This document shows positions 7,997 through 15,940 of a DNA stretch of 64,000 nt, piece after piece. This DNA is from Pilosibacter fragilis (GTDB lineage Bacteria > Bacillota > Clostridia > Lachnospirales > Lachnospiraceae): assembly GCF_032490495.1 (NCBI RefSeq), contig NZ_JAVYJB010000002.1, forward strand, positions 1 to 64,000, in the 5' to 3' direction. The translations under genes and the position numbers were made by a program. Position 1 is the stretch's first letter. The number at the start of each line of letters is the position of its first letter. The notes beneath the pieces were generated by a model, which saw only the letters and a list, made by a program, of their open reading frames with translations, ran no database searches and was not told the DNA's origin.

Positions 7997-8037
7997 GATT
8001 CTTTCTCCTTCCTCAATGTCTGATATTGTTTCAGAGC

Positions 8038-8045
8038 AATTATGG
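8038..8045 (-). promoter_or_regulatory. class A promoter CCATAATT for the sigma-4/alpha-CTD gene
   Basis: Exact octamer, 42 bp upstream of ATG 7996; the initial transcript would begin near GCTCTGA. Confidence 0.75.
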
Positions 8046-8071
8046 ATGACAATACGGCGATGTTTTACAAG

Positions 8072-8101
8072 AAAAAACACTCCCCAAAATGGAGAGTGTT
8101 T
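8072..8101 (-). terminator. intrinsic terminator of the 8109-8822 gene
   Basis: Minus-strand stem AACACTCTCC / GGGGAGTGTT, loop ATTTT, followed by T-rich TTTTC. It begins 8 bp after the stop codon. Confidence 0.85.
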
Positions 8102-8108
8102 AGGAATA

Positions 8109-8822
8109 TCAGAAATCTTTAGCCTTGGTTCCTTGCTTTCGCAAGTCATGACCGTAAAAGATCCCGGTGCTGTAATCACCAAATAATACCAGATATCGTA
8201 ATTCTGGTTCACCTGTTATCGGTTCACCAATGATGATACCAACCCTGTTATTTGGTATTGTTCGCACAATATCTTTTCTTTGCAATTTGTGCCATTCTTC
8301 GTATCTTTTTTTGACTTCGGCATATTCCATTGCCAATACAAGATTGTACGGTACGCCAAATACAGCTATAATTTCTTCTGGCTGCATCAGGTAAATGTGA
8401 CGCATCAGATCCCACGCTTCATTCGCACTGCTGTCTTTTGAATCTGTTTGCTGCACGTTGGGTTTATTGTCCTGATTTAATGTTGCTGTCTTTCCTAAAA
8501 ATGGGGATTCAACGCATTTATGCTTCACAACGATTGGACTTTCGTCTGCCTGATTCATCACATCTTTGGCCCAGTCGATTAGCCACGGAGCGTCTTCTGT
8601 GGTGAACATCGGTGTTGGTTCGGCTACGTATACAACGCCATCCAGAATTTTGCAACAAAGCAATACTTCCTGCTTGCCAATTTCCAGTTGATGTTGAATG
8701 GCGGATGTCATGACACCGTTATATTCTGCCTGCGCCATAAAATTCCGAATCACATCAGTACCAGTACATCTGACCATGATTGTTTTCTTTTTGAATGCAT
8801 CCCAACTAAATTTTTTCTTCAT
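8109..8822 (-). CDS. hypothetical protein, 237 residues
   Basis: Unrecognised family. The N-terminal half is alpha/beta (KTIMVRCTGTDVIRNFMAQAEY) and ends in a region with NPxxxQQTDSKDSS-like polar linker; the C-terminal half begins with a helical MRHIYLMQPEEIIAVFGVPYNLVLAMEY segment and ends in VGIIIGEPITGEPELRYLVLFGDY. No membrane segment. It is an independent unit with its own class A promoter 44 bp upstream and a terminator directly behind. The start is ATG 8822 after an AGAAGGAAG ribosome-binding site. Confidence 0.6.
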   Translation of the reverse strand: MKKKFSWDAFKKKTIMVRCTGTDVIRNFMAQAEYNGVMTSAIQHQLEIGKQEVLLCCKILDGVVYVAEPTPMFTTEDAPWLIDWAKDVMNQADESPIVVKHKCVESPFLGKTATLNQDNKPNVQQTDSKDSSANEAWDLMRHIYLMQPEEIIAVFGVPYNLVLAMEYAEVKKRYEEWHKLQRKDIVRTIPNNRVGIIIGEPITGEPELRYLVLFGDYSTGIFYGHDLRKQGTKAKDF

Positions 8823-8865
8823 TCTCTTCCTTCTTTCTCAATGTCTCTATTGATAGAACTATAAA

Positions 8866-8873
8866 AATTATGG
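8866..8873 (-). promoter_or_regulatory. class A promoter CCATAATT for the 8109-8822 gene
   Basis: Exact octamer preceded by TTTTCCCTT, 44 bp upstream of the start. Confidence 0.75.
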
Positions 8874-8900
8874 AAGGGAAAAGGTTCCGATAAGCCCCTC

Positions 8901-8928
8901 AAAAAAGCTGCCCATACGGACAGCTTTT
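8901..8928 (-). terminator. intrinsic terminator of the CHC2 gene
   Basis: Minus-strand stem AAAGCTGTCC / GGGCAGCTTT, loop GTAT, then a T run. Confidence 0.85.
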
Positions 8929-8948
8929 GCATGAATGCAGAAAAATGA

Positions 8949-9653
8949 TTATGTGGTTCTGTGCACGTTTTTTACAGCGGATGCTGAGAAAATCCTGGAA
9001 ATACGATCGCAGGTTTCGATACGGTCTTTCAGTTCGCGCTCCAATTTCTTATAGACAGAATGATCGAAACTACTGCCAAGCAGATCATAAAGCTTGTATG
9101 CCAAGTCCGCCGTGGCCGATGCATAATGTTCGAGACAGTACTCATACCGCTTTTTACTGGCGGCGGCCTGTTTGGTGATCATGCCATAATAAGCTGCCGG
9201 ATTCTGGCGGTACAGAACATATAAACCATCCTGAATATTCTGACCGGATGATGTTCTTAAAGTCACCGTGTATTTGGAATATAATCCAATAATATTTGCT
9301 TCCTCCTGAGTCAGTCTGCACTTTGGCATATCCAATGAAGATGAGGCTTCGGAGCCACCGAATAAATCAACGCCTCCCATAGCTTCTGCCATAATCGTAT
9401 ATGCCTCATCAGAACTACATCCCGTATATTCCATGACCATATCATGCGTTGACACAAATGTACCGCAAGCCCAGCAGTAATATCCATTTTCTTTCAAAAC
9501 ACAGTTTCCGATATTCATATCCGGATGCCCAAGCCGTTTTTCATGTCCGGGGCATAAAATATACGTATATTTACCTTTTCGCCTCGTATCCATCTGGATA
9601 TAATCCGCAACAACTTCCGTGTCTGCTTCCATACACAATTTTCTGATATCCAT
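8949..9653 (-). CDS. CHC2 (primase-type) zinc-finger protein without primase catalytic domain
   Basis: A 234-residue protein. Residues 15-75 resemble the zinc-binding domain of DnaG-type primases: YILCPGHEKR supplies the first Cys/His pair and YYCWACG the Cys-x2-Cys pair, followed by the usual helix DMVMEYTG. The toprim catalytic core of a primase is missing; the remaining 140 residues are helical and end KNVHRTT. It may bring a primase or polymerase to single-stranded DNA. ATG 9653 is preferred over an upstream GTG that overlaps the GGAG. A CCATAATT promoter lies 49 bp upstream. The neighbours are the PIN-PhoH and sigma-4/alpha-CTD genes, each with its own promoter. Confidence 0.7.
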   Translation of the reverse strand: MDIRKLCMEADTEVVADYIQMDTRRKGKYTYILCPGHEKRLGHPDMNIGNCVLKENGYYCWACGTFVSTHDMVMEYTGCSSDEAYTIMAEAMGGVDLFGGSEASSSLDMPKCRLTQEEANIIGLYSKYTVTLRTSSGQNIQDGLYVLYRQNPAAYYGMITKQAAASKKRYEYCLEHYASATADLAYKLYDLLGSSFDHSVYKKLERELKDRIETCDRISRIFSASAVKNVHRTT

Positions 9654-9701
9654 TGTTTTCACTCCTTTTCATGAATCTATGCCTTATGATTATTTCATGA
9701 A

Positions 9702-9709
9702 AATTATGG
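9702..9709 (-). promoter_or_regulatory. class A promoter CCATAATT for the CHC2 gene
   Basis: Exact octamer, 49 bp from ATG 9653. As at 1406, the TAA stop of the preceding gene (9704-9706) is part of the octamer. Confidence 0.75.
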
Positions 9710-11737
9710 GATTTGATGTTGTATGGAAAGAGATCTGCCGTGTGCCAACAGATCTCTTGAAAAGATTGGAAGTTCATTCAGGTTAATTCGGAATTTCTCC
9801 CACATCATTTCCATGATTTCACGCAGTCCGTGGGTGCCCATATTCCGGATACAGCGAAGATCCGTAGCCGAAAAAGTAGCGATGCTATATGCAGTTAACG
9901 GTAAATTACGGGAATAAAAAGCGCGTTTCAGTACATTGTATGGGCGTACTGACAAGCCGAGGTCTTTCAATGGCGTTGCTTTTAAAATTTCCGCAAGATG
10001 TATCTCGTCCTCGTTGCTTCTACGTTCCGGAGGATCCAAGGCAAGCTCATGCAACGCAGAGATTGATTGCCCGAATGTTCTTTCCATCTCATCAACAATT
10101 TCCTTCACAAGCCCACGGTCTTCATTAAATGGATCGAACAGATTGGATCCATAGGAATGCGCCACGCTCCATGCTGTTAATGGCAGATTTTCGCTAAGAA
10201 GGAATTGCATCAGCACTTTTTCTGTATTGGGACGTAAATCCAGCTGTGAAATCATCACATCCTGCATGTGTCGTACTTCATCAGTTGATGTATCCAAAGC
10301 GCTGTACGTAAGCGGCGCCGTAACACCTTCCTGTTTCTGATTTCTCATGGCCACAGCTACTTCAGCTGCCAGCTTGGAACGGGTAATTTCATTTTCAAGA
10401 AACGTACAAACAGCACACGAACCGGATTTACCTCCAAGCAGCTTCAGGGCATAGGCCAAGCCGTTTGTCCGTTTCGTGAGGTGCGGCGTGTCAATCTGAT
10501 CCAGGCAACCGGCAACGATGATTTTACAATCCTCTCCTGCACGGGTCAGGATTCCCTTCATCTGCGATACCGTGGTATTTTGTGCTTCATCCACAAACAG
10601 AATTTTACGTTTTAAAGACCGGCCACGCAGGAAACTCAGGGCTTCGGCGGACAGACATCCTCGTTCAAATAATTCCATGACTTTATCGCTGACATCTGTT
10701 TCTGACCCATCCTTTGTTTTTCCACTGACATATGCCGGATCTACCAGGGTTTCCAGATTGTCCATGCAGCCACGCAGCAACGGGCCGACTTTTTCCGTCT
10801 CATCCCCTGGCAGGGCTCCAATCGCATGATCAAATTCCACATTCGCTCTTGTCACGGTAATTTCTCGATACGTATGCTCCACATATGTCTGCTGCAGCGC
10901 ACATGCCAGAGTCAGGAAAGTTTTGGCTGTACCGGCATCTCCATGGATTACTACAAGCGGGATTTCATTGGCAGGTGCCATCAATGCTTCAATACAGAAT
11001 CTTTGACCAACATTGCGTGGAGTAATACCAAATGGCTGGCTATTTTCATATTCCAGACATGCAATCACGCCGTTTTTCTCTTTGGCGAGTTTCGTCCCTC
11101 CGGTCACCTCATGACGGACTAAGAAAAATTCACATTTATGTATTTTTTCTCCATGTCTTTTTTCAAATACAGCTGTTTCTTCGGGCGTCAGCGAACCGTT
11201 TTTACACAGTGCGCTAAACAGCTCATCTGAAACCGTGACATCTGCACGGCCAGTGTATTCCAAATCTTTTGCATCTACCGCTTCGTGAGTATATACCTGT
11301 ACTTCCACGCCGAGCAGATCTGCTTTTACAGCCATGCAGAGATCATTGGATACAAGAACAGTTTTATTTACTGTTTCTCCCAAACACATCGGATTCGACT
11401 TCAGCGCCGCGATTGCCAGTAAAATTTCATTATCCGTTTTCTGTACGGATAACCCATAATCTTCCTTTTTAAGATCCGGCTTGATATTGCGGATAAAGAG
11501 CTTTCCTCCGTTACCGGCAGGGACGCCGTCATTCAGTTTCCCTTTTGTTTTCAGAGCATTCAGATTACGGATTGCCCGGCGGACGTTATACCCGCGATCC
11601 CCGGAGTCATTCTTGTGATTATCCAATTCTTCTAAAACCTGTGTCGGAATTAACACAATATTATCGTCAAAAGCATGAATGGCATTCGGATCGCTGATCA
11701 ACACATTTGTGTCGAGAATATAAAGTTTTCTTCCCAA
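9704..11737 (-). CDS. PIN-PhoH ATPase with two C-terminal alpha-CTD-like domains
   Basis: A 677-residue protein. Residues 1-150 are a PIN nuclease domain (YILDTNVLI with the first catalytic Asp, VLEELDNHK, VSNDLCM). Residues about 258-430 are a PhoH ATPase: Walker A HGDAGTAKT, Walker B ILFVDEAQN, then GCLDQIDTP. This much matches the YlaK/PhoH2 family of RNA helicase-nucleases. Unusually, residues about 496-560 and 588-650 are two related domains resembling RNA polymerase alpha-CTD (LDLRPNTEKVL and LGLSVRPYNVLKRAF, each followed by LPLTAxSxA). The second is clearly similar to the 7070-7996 protein. The start is TTG 11737, 8 bases after GGAGG. It may tie RNA processing to transcribing polymerase, which is inference. 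Confidence 0.85.
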   Translation of the reverse strand: MGRKLYILDTNVLISDPNAIHAFDDNIVLIPTQVLEELDNHKNDSGDRGYNVRRAIRNLNALKTKGKLNDGVPAGNGGKLFIRNIKPDLKKEDYGLSVQKTDNEILLAIAALKSNPMCLGETVNKTVLVSNDLCMAVKADLLGVEVQVYTHEAVDAKDLEYTGRADVTVSDELFSALCKNGSLTPEETAVFEKRHGEKIHKCEFFLVRHEVTGGTKLAKEKNGVIACLEYENSQPFGITPRNVGQRFCIEALMAPANEIPLVVIHGDAGTAKTFLTLACALQQTYVEHTYREITVTRANVEFDHAIGALPGDETEKVGPLLRGCMDNLETLVDPAYVSGKTKDGSETDVSDKVMELFERGCLSAEALSFLRGRSLKRKILFVDEAQNTTVSQMKGILTRAGEDCKIIVAGCLDQIDTPHLTKRTNGLAYALKLLGGKSGSCAVCTFLENEITRSKLAAEVAVAMRNQKQEGVTAPLTYSALDTSTDEVRHMQDVMISQLDLRPNTEKVLMQFLLSENLPLTAWSVAHSYGSNLFDPFNEDRGLVKEIVDEMERTFGQSISALHELALDPPERRSNEDEIHLAEILKATPLKDLGLSVRPYNVLKRAFYSRNLPLTAYSIATFSATDLRCIRNMGTHGLREIMEMMWEKFRINLNELPIFSRDLLAHGRSLSIQHQIP
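9729..9757 (-). terminator. hairpin inside the 3' end of the PhoH gene
   Basis: A perfect 9-bp stem AGAGATCTG / CAGATCTCT lies in the last 18 codons and is followed by TTTCC rather than a full T run. It may act as a weak terminator or as a 3'-end stabiliser before the next promoter. Confidence 0.45.
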
Positions 11738-11767
11738 TATAATGGCCTCCTTTTTTCTTTGTATTAC

Positions 11768-11775
11768 AATTATGG
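11768..11775 (-). promoter_or_regulatory. class A promoter CCATAATT for the PhoH gene
   Basis: Exact octamer, 31 bp upstream of the TTG start. Confidence 0.75.
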
Positions 11776-11798
11776 TGTTTTTTCTGTATTTTTTAGAC

Positions 11799-11832
11799 AA
11801 AAAGACCTCCTCCAGAGGATCGGAGAAGGTCT
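11799..11832 (-). terminator. intrinsic terminator of the sigma-factor operon
   Basis: Minus-strand stem AGACCTTCTCC / GGAGGAGGTCT with an 8-base loop, followed by TTTTTG, 14 bp past the stop codon. Confidence 0.85.
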
Positions 11833-11845
11833 ATGTTGACAAACA

Positions 11846-12940
11846 TTATAATGGTAATGCTGCAAGTGTATCCACATTCTGTTTTGTGCCTTCCATTGGA
11901 ACGAACTGGATCACATTAAGATCCGGTGCACCTTTACCTCCACGTAAGGAAAGAATAACTGGGTCACTGCTCAGGTCATTGCCAATTTTTTCAATAATAC
12001 GACGTATGCAATCATCGCTTTTGTTGTCATGATAGGATCTTACAATAGTCGGTACTGTTTCCTCTCCTAAAGTATGGCGAAGATAAATTTCACATTCTTC
12101 ATCCGTAAAAAGCTGATGCATGCGTGCAACGATTGCCTGAAGCATCATTTTGCTGATTGTCGCTCGCTCCGGAGTCTCGAATGCTGTGTTTACTTCCGGG
12201 TTTCCCGCTATCAACTGTTCGTGCTGCGGGATTGCTTCCAGATGAGTGTTAAAATCCATATTAAGCTGGCGTAATGCATTGCGGATCTGAGATAACGTCT
12301 CATCCGTTTCCAACATATAATCCGCTTCTGTCGGCTTTTTTCCAAGTTTCTCATATTCTGCACGAATTTTAAGAATCTTTTTCTTTAATACTGCATCAGC
12401 CTGCGTCATTTGATGCTTATTTGTCGTTGTTGTATGTGACAGGGCAGACTTGATATGATAATAAAAAAATGTGGATGGAGCACCTTTGGTTGCATCGTAC
12501 CGCGGAAGGTTTTCCATGATAGCCTTATAGGCTTCATGCTCCAGATCTTCTTTGTACTCCGGATCGCGTTCAATATAGGTCATATATCTTTTGAAAATAA
12601 AATCACGCACCAGGCCTTTCATATAAAAGCACGCAGATTCCATGGCCTCTTTTCTTTCATTGCCGGTTTTTTCCCTGACTGTTTTTGCAAGCTGAGCATA
12701 AAATTCCTTAGATTCCATACCTTTTTTGATTTTTGCGTCTGTTTTATAAAAGTCAAACAGCTCATCTTCCTGGTTCATCAGTCTTTTGCGAAGTGCACGA
12801 GTTTTTTCCTCATCCTGCTGCTCCTTGGTTTCTTCATCCTCGGATGTATAGTCCATGGTTTCATAAGCCTGGTATTCAGAATCATCATACGCATCCTCTT
12901 CTTTTAATTTTGCTTCATCATATACTGATAACATATGCAT
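11846..12940 (-). CDS. divergent sigma-70 family factor
   Basis: A 364-residue protein with an acidic N-terminus (1-60) and a recognisable sigma region 2 at about 100-180: DLEHEAYKAIMENL, then RYDATKGAPSTFFYYHIKSAL, compare the housekeeping FDPxKGxxFSTYAxxxIRxAI. A region 3-like segment follows (LGKKPTEADYMLE, where sigma factors have xPTxxEIA), and a weak region 4-like C-terminal segment is at about 270-345 (MHQLFTDEECEIYLRHTLG). It should guide RNA polymerase to element promoters, plausibly the CCATAATT class. ATG 12940 follows GAAAGGAGA. It overlaps the 67-residue upstream gene by 23 bp, and both are driven by a class B promoter, not by class A. Confidence 0.8.
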   Translation of the reverse strand: MHMLSVYDEAKLKEEDAYDDSEYQAYETMDYTSEDEETKEQQDEEKTRALRKRLMNQEDELFDFYKTDAKIKKGMESKEFYAQLAKTVREKTGNERKEAMESACFYMKGLVRDFIFKRYMTYIERDPEYKEDLEHEAYKAIMENLPRYDATKGAPSTFFYYHIKSALSHTTTTNKHQMTQADAVLKKKILKIRAEYEKLGKKPTEADYMLETDETLSQIRNALRQLNMDFNTHLEAIPQHEQLIAGNPEVNTAFETPERATISKMMLQAIVARMHQLFTDEECEIYLRHTLGEETVPTIVRSYHDNKSDDCIRRIIEKIGNDLSSDPVILSLRGGKGAPDLNVIQFVPMEGTKQNVDTLAALPL

Positions 12941-13121
12941 GCAGTCTCCTTTCAATCAGCGGAATCAGCTGTAAATAATAGTCTATGGTATCTGGATCTC
13001 TCACCGCGTTCCCGGTTTCTTTCATCCAGCGAGTCAGGATTCCGTCATATGATTCTTTGGTACAGTCTGTGCATTCAATAAATTTCATCAGACTGCGTAT
13101 CTGTTCAATATCGTGGGTCAT
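12918..13121 (-). CDS. 67-residue helical protein upstream of the sigma factor
   Basis: A small acidic/helical protein starting MTHDIEQIRSLMKFIECTD, preceded by AGGAGA 7 bases before ATG. Its last 23 bp overlap the start of the sigma-factor gene, so translation is probably coupled. In known systems a small gene in this position is often an anti-sigma or co-factor, but I see no family motif, so that is only a suggestion. It is the first gene after the class B promoter at 13180. Confidence 0.6.
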   Translation of the reverse strand: MTHDIEQIRSLMKFIECTDCTKESYDGILTRWMKETGNAVRDPDTIDYYLQLIPLIERRLHAYVISI

Positions 13122-13179
13122 ATCTCATTCTCCTGACGGTCCGAACGTCGAACCCTATCGGTTTGCTTTGTATGGGCAT

Positions 13180-13229
13180 ATTATATTCGGTTCTGACAAA
13201 ATTTTCCAATCAGCTTTCTCTGCGGATAT
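13180..13229 (-). promoter_or_regulatory. class B promoter: ATATCCGCAG, 34 bp, TATAAT (sigma operon)
   Basis: On the minus strand ATATCCGCAG (13229-13220) is followed after exactly 34 bases by TATAAT (13185-13180). TTGGAA lies 18 bp before the -10. The transcript covers the 67-residue gene and the sigma factor. The 13122-13360 interval holds no other supported gene. Confidence 0.8.
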
Positions 13230-13272
13230 CGTTTTTGCATGTATTTTGAAAAAATCTGAAATTTTTGTGAAC

Positions 13273-13313
13273 AAAAAACAACAGGGTCCCAGATTTTGCG
13301 TTGGTTCCCTGTT
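13273..13313 (-). terminator. intrinsic terminator of the 13360-15816 gene
   Basis: Minus-strand arms AACAGGGAACC and GGGACCCTGTT with a 12-base loop, followed by GTTTTTT. Confidence 0.75.
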
Positions 13314-13359
13314 ATTGTGGCTGCAATGACTTATTAAAGGCAGGAATAGCAATCAACAA

Positions 13360-15816
13360 TTAATGCCGGCCTTCCTCCTCTTCTTCCCTGCTCCAGTCAA
13401 TCAAAGTTACATCACTCAGACCAAATTTAAAAGATCCGTTCTCCCAGTGTCCGCGGATTACTTTTTCATTTGCATTGTAGCGATACCGTAACATATTGCC
13501 TTCTCGTCTTTCAAGCGGGTACTTGCGGCCCCGCAGCTCCACGTATCCGGTAATCGGGATATTCTGTTCACCGCAGTTATGATCTTTGAACGGCACGATA
13601 AAATGCGCCGGCTGCCCCTTCCGTTCCAGGCGGAACTGATCAAGAAACGCATCAGAGTCCGTGCGTTCCGGCTCTGCCTTTTCAATCGTTTCTTCCATGC
13701 GGTTCTGGCTTTCGGTTCTGCCTGTCAGTGTCACATAGGATGTGAAATGACCATTATCCCAGATGCCGTACACATTGAATTCTTTATTGTCTGACGTTGT
13801 AATTGTGATCATGTCCTGACCGCGTTCCGTGCAATAGGAACGCTCCACACCGTTTTTGTCTACGACATAAATCAGAAGATCTGCAAAAGTCCTTCCCGGA
13901 TACATTTCAACGATGCGGGTAGGCCAGATAATGAATTTAACCTGGCTTAAAACTGCGTCACCAAATTTCGGTTTCACCGTAACCTGATGGACATGCTGAA
14001 ATAACGCTCCTCCATCCTGGCTGTGGTCCGGTTTAGCAGGTTCTGTATTATTCTGCACAGGCTCCGATGTTGATGCGGGTGTTGGTGCCTTATCCGCAAC
14101 TGTATGATTATGGTTTGCCTTATCCTTTACTTCTTCCCCGGTTTTTTCGGTTTCGGCTTCCCCTGCCCTTTCTTCCTTTTTGTCAAATGCCTCCGTCATG
14201 TTCTGCATTGGAGTCTGCTCATTCGGTTCTGCATTGGATGCCACCGCCTTTTCTTTGGTATTTGGCTGAAATTCCGGCAAAGATCCATTTTCAGCCGGTT
14301 CTGTTTTTGCATTTTTGGATCCGATGCCAAGCAGACTGGCGATAAAGCCATGTTTAGGTTTTGTCTTTTCCAAAGCAGCGTCATTTGTATTCTGCATTGT
14401 TTCCTCATACTGAATAGGATTCGCATTCTTTTTGGGTTCGAACGGCATTGGATCCTCAACATCTGTGCGCTTGCTTTGATCAGCAACAGTCTGACTCTGT
14501 TCTGTATCTTTGTCCGGCATCTCATTTTCCTGCGTCACTTTGATATCCTGATGTGTAGATTCGGCTTCATCATCAAGAACCGGTGCATCAAAAGCACTGT
14601 AATCATCCATACCGGCGTCTTCGTTTGCTTCCTCTGGCACGTCGCTTTCACTCTTCATACCATCAGGCACAGTTTTCTCCGAAGCATCCTGGATGACTGT
14701 CATATCCTCAGTATGTAATTCCGAGGAACGGATTTCCGAAGTGCTGTCTTTCTCCTGTGCGCTGGTATCTGGTGTATTCTGATCCATCGTTAATTTTGAA
14801 GAAGTGACCGGTTTATTTTCGGGCGTATTCTCGCTTTCGTGCATAGCGGCATCCTGCTTGGATTCCACGTCGTAGGTATGAGCCGGTGTAGATAAATCAT
14901 CCACGGTTTTCGATTTATCCGGGGTATTACTATCCAGATTTGCATTTACAGGTAACTCATGTGCATCCGCATCTTGCTCTGTCTGTGATAAGGCCACTGA
15001 AGCGTTATTGTTTTCCGGGACCTTTCCACTTGCAAAGGTGCCTCCTGCAGAATTGTCCATGGTTGCTACGATAGCATCGAGATCCAGCTCTGGTTTTTCT
15101 TCCAGAGGAGTAGAGGGTATTGTTTCTGCAAACGGTCCAGCAGTCGGTACAACAACTGTTTTTGCGGTATTAGTGACTTTTTCTTCCGCTTCTTTCTTTG
15201 GTGTGGCCGTTGTTGCTTCCGGAATTGATTCCTGTATAGGAACATTTGCATGAATATCTGGGAGTACAGAACCAAATGTCGGGATTACCCTGCTAACAGG
15301 AATGTCGTGAACGGCAGATACCGGTTTTGTTGGCTGGATCCCGACACTTTTTGCATCTCGTTTCTTGGTGTTTGCTTCTACTTTGGTTTTCCTTGCTCCA
15401 TCTTCCGTTAGTGCCTGCGCCGCGGTATTTGTCGCCTGTTCGACTTTTGTTTCATTCGGCTTGCTCGTCTGTTTTTTCTTTGGGGATGTTGCCGCAAGTT
15501 CCGGATACCCGCCGCATTCCAAAACAGCAGCAAACTCTCCTCTCAGTGTATTTGAGACGCTTGTATACGGACACGCATGCTGCATCCCATCGATTTCCAT
15601 CTTGATGAATGTCGGGTTGCCGTTTTCATCTTTTTCAATGGTAAATGGGTAGCCTGTGCGTAAAATACCGCAGAAAGCGCTGTTATAAATGCGCGTGTTC
15701 ATCTGATGAATGACCGGCACCAGTTTATCTTCTTCTGATTCATTCGCCATCAGTTTACGTCCGCACTCCAATGCCAAGGCATAGGTTTGTGGTGCATAAA
15801 AAAGTTCTTTACTCAA
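13360..15816 (-). CDS. long disordered multidomain protein, function unknown
   Basis: About 818 residues. A globular N-terminal domain of about 110 residues (YAPQTYALALECGRKLM, YPFTIEKDENGNPTFIKMEIDG) is followed by about 450 residues of low-complexity sequence rich in E, T, P, N, A and K with no hydrophobic core. Two or three beta-rich C-terminal domains follow (VKFIIWPTRIVEMYPGRTF, FIVPFKDHNCGEQNIPITGY, KVIRGHWENGSFKFGLSDV). There is no signal peptide, so it is cytoplasmic. It resembles a scaffold with two binding ends on a flexible linker. I prefer TTG 15816 (GGAGG 10 bases upstream); ATG 15852 lacks a ribosome-binding site. A CCATAATT promoter lies 66 bp upstream. Not recognised. Confidence 0.7.
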   Translation of the reverse strand: MSKELFYAPQTYALALECGRKLMANESEEDKLVPVIHQMNTRIYNSAFCGILRTGYPFTIEKDENGNPTFIKMEIDGMQHACPYTSVSNTLRGEFAAVLECGGYPELAATSPKKKQTSKPNETKVEQATNTAAQALTEDGARKTKVEANTKKRDAKSVGIQPTKPVSAVHDIPVSRVIPTFGSVLPDIHANVPIQESIPEATTATPKKEAEEKVTNTAKTVVVPTAGPFAETIPSTPLEEKPELDLDAIVATMDNSAGGTFASGKVPENNNASVALSQTEQDADAHELPVNANLDSNTPDKSKTVDDLSTPAHTYDVESKQDAAMHESENTPENKPVTSSKLTMDQNTPDTSAQEKDSTSEIRSSELHTEDMTVIQDASEKTVPDGMKSESDVPEEANEDAGMDDYSAFDAPVLDDEAESTHQDIKVTQENEMPDKDTEQSQTVADQSKRTDVEDPMPFEPKKNANPIQYEETMQNTNDAALEKTKPKHGFIASLLGIGSKNAKTEPAENGSLPEFQPNTKEKAVASNAEPNEQTPMQNMTEAFDKKEERAGEAETEKTGEEVKDKANHNHTVADKAPTPASTSEPVQNNTEPAKPDHSQDGGALFQHVHQVTVKPKFGDAVLSQVKFIIWPTRIVEMYPGRTFADLLIYVVDKNGVERSYCTERGQDMITITTSDNKEFNVYGIWDNGHFTSYVTLTGRTESQNRMEETIEKAEPERTDSDAFLDQFRLERKGQPAHFIVPFKDHNCGEQNIPITGYVELRGRKYPLERREGNMLRYRYNANEKVIRGHWENGSFKFGLSDVTLIDWSREEEEEGRH

Positions 15817-15881
15817 ATCTCCATGTCCTCCTTCTGACTGTTCCTGCCGCATGGAACTGGCAGATCATTTTTTTCTGTTAT

Positions 15882-15889
15882 AATTATGG
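15882..15889 (-). promoter_or_regulatory. class A promoter CCATAATT for the 13360-15816 gene
   Basis: Exact octamer preceded by TTTTGTTT, 66 bp upstream of TTG 15816. Confidence 0.7.
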
Positions 15890-15940
15890 AAACAAAATGC
15901 TCATGATTTGCACACAGCACAAGCGTGTCCAGGCACATAC

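Noticed and set aside
7997..8212. Longer N-terminus for the sigma-4/alpha-CTD gene
   Set aside because: The extension crosses the terminator and class A promoter of neighbouring units and has no ribosome-binding site; ATG 7996 has both.
13155..13352. 65-codon minus-strand frame
   Set aside because: It overlaps the terminator at 13273 and the class B promoter at 13180 and lacks a ribosome-binding site.
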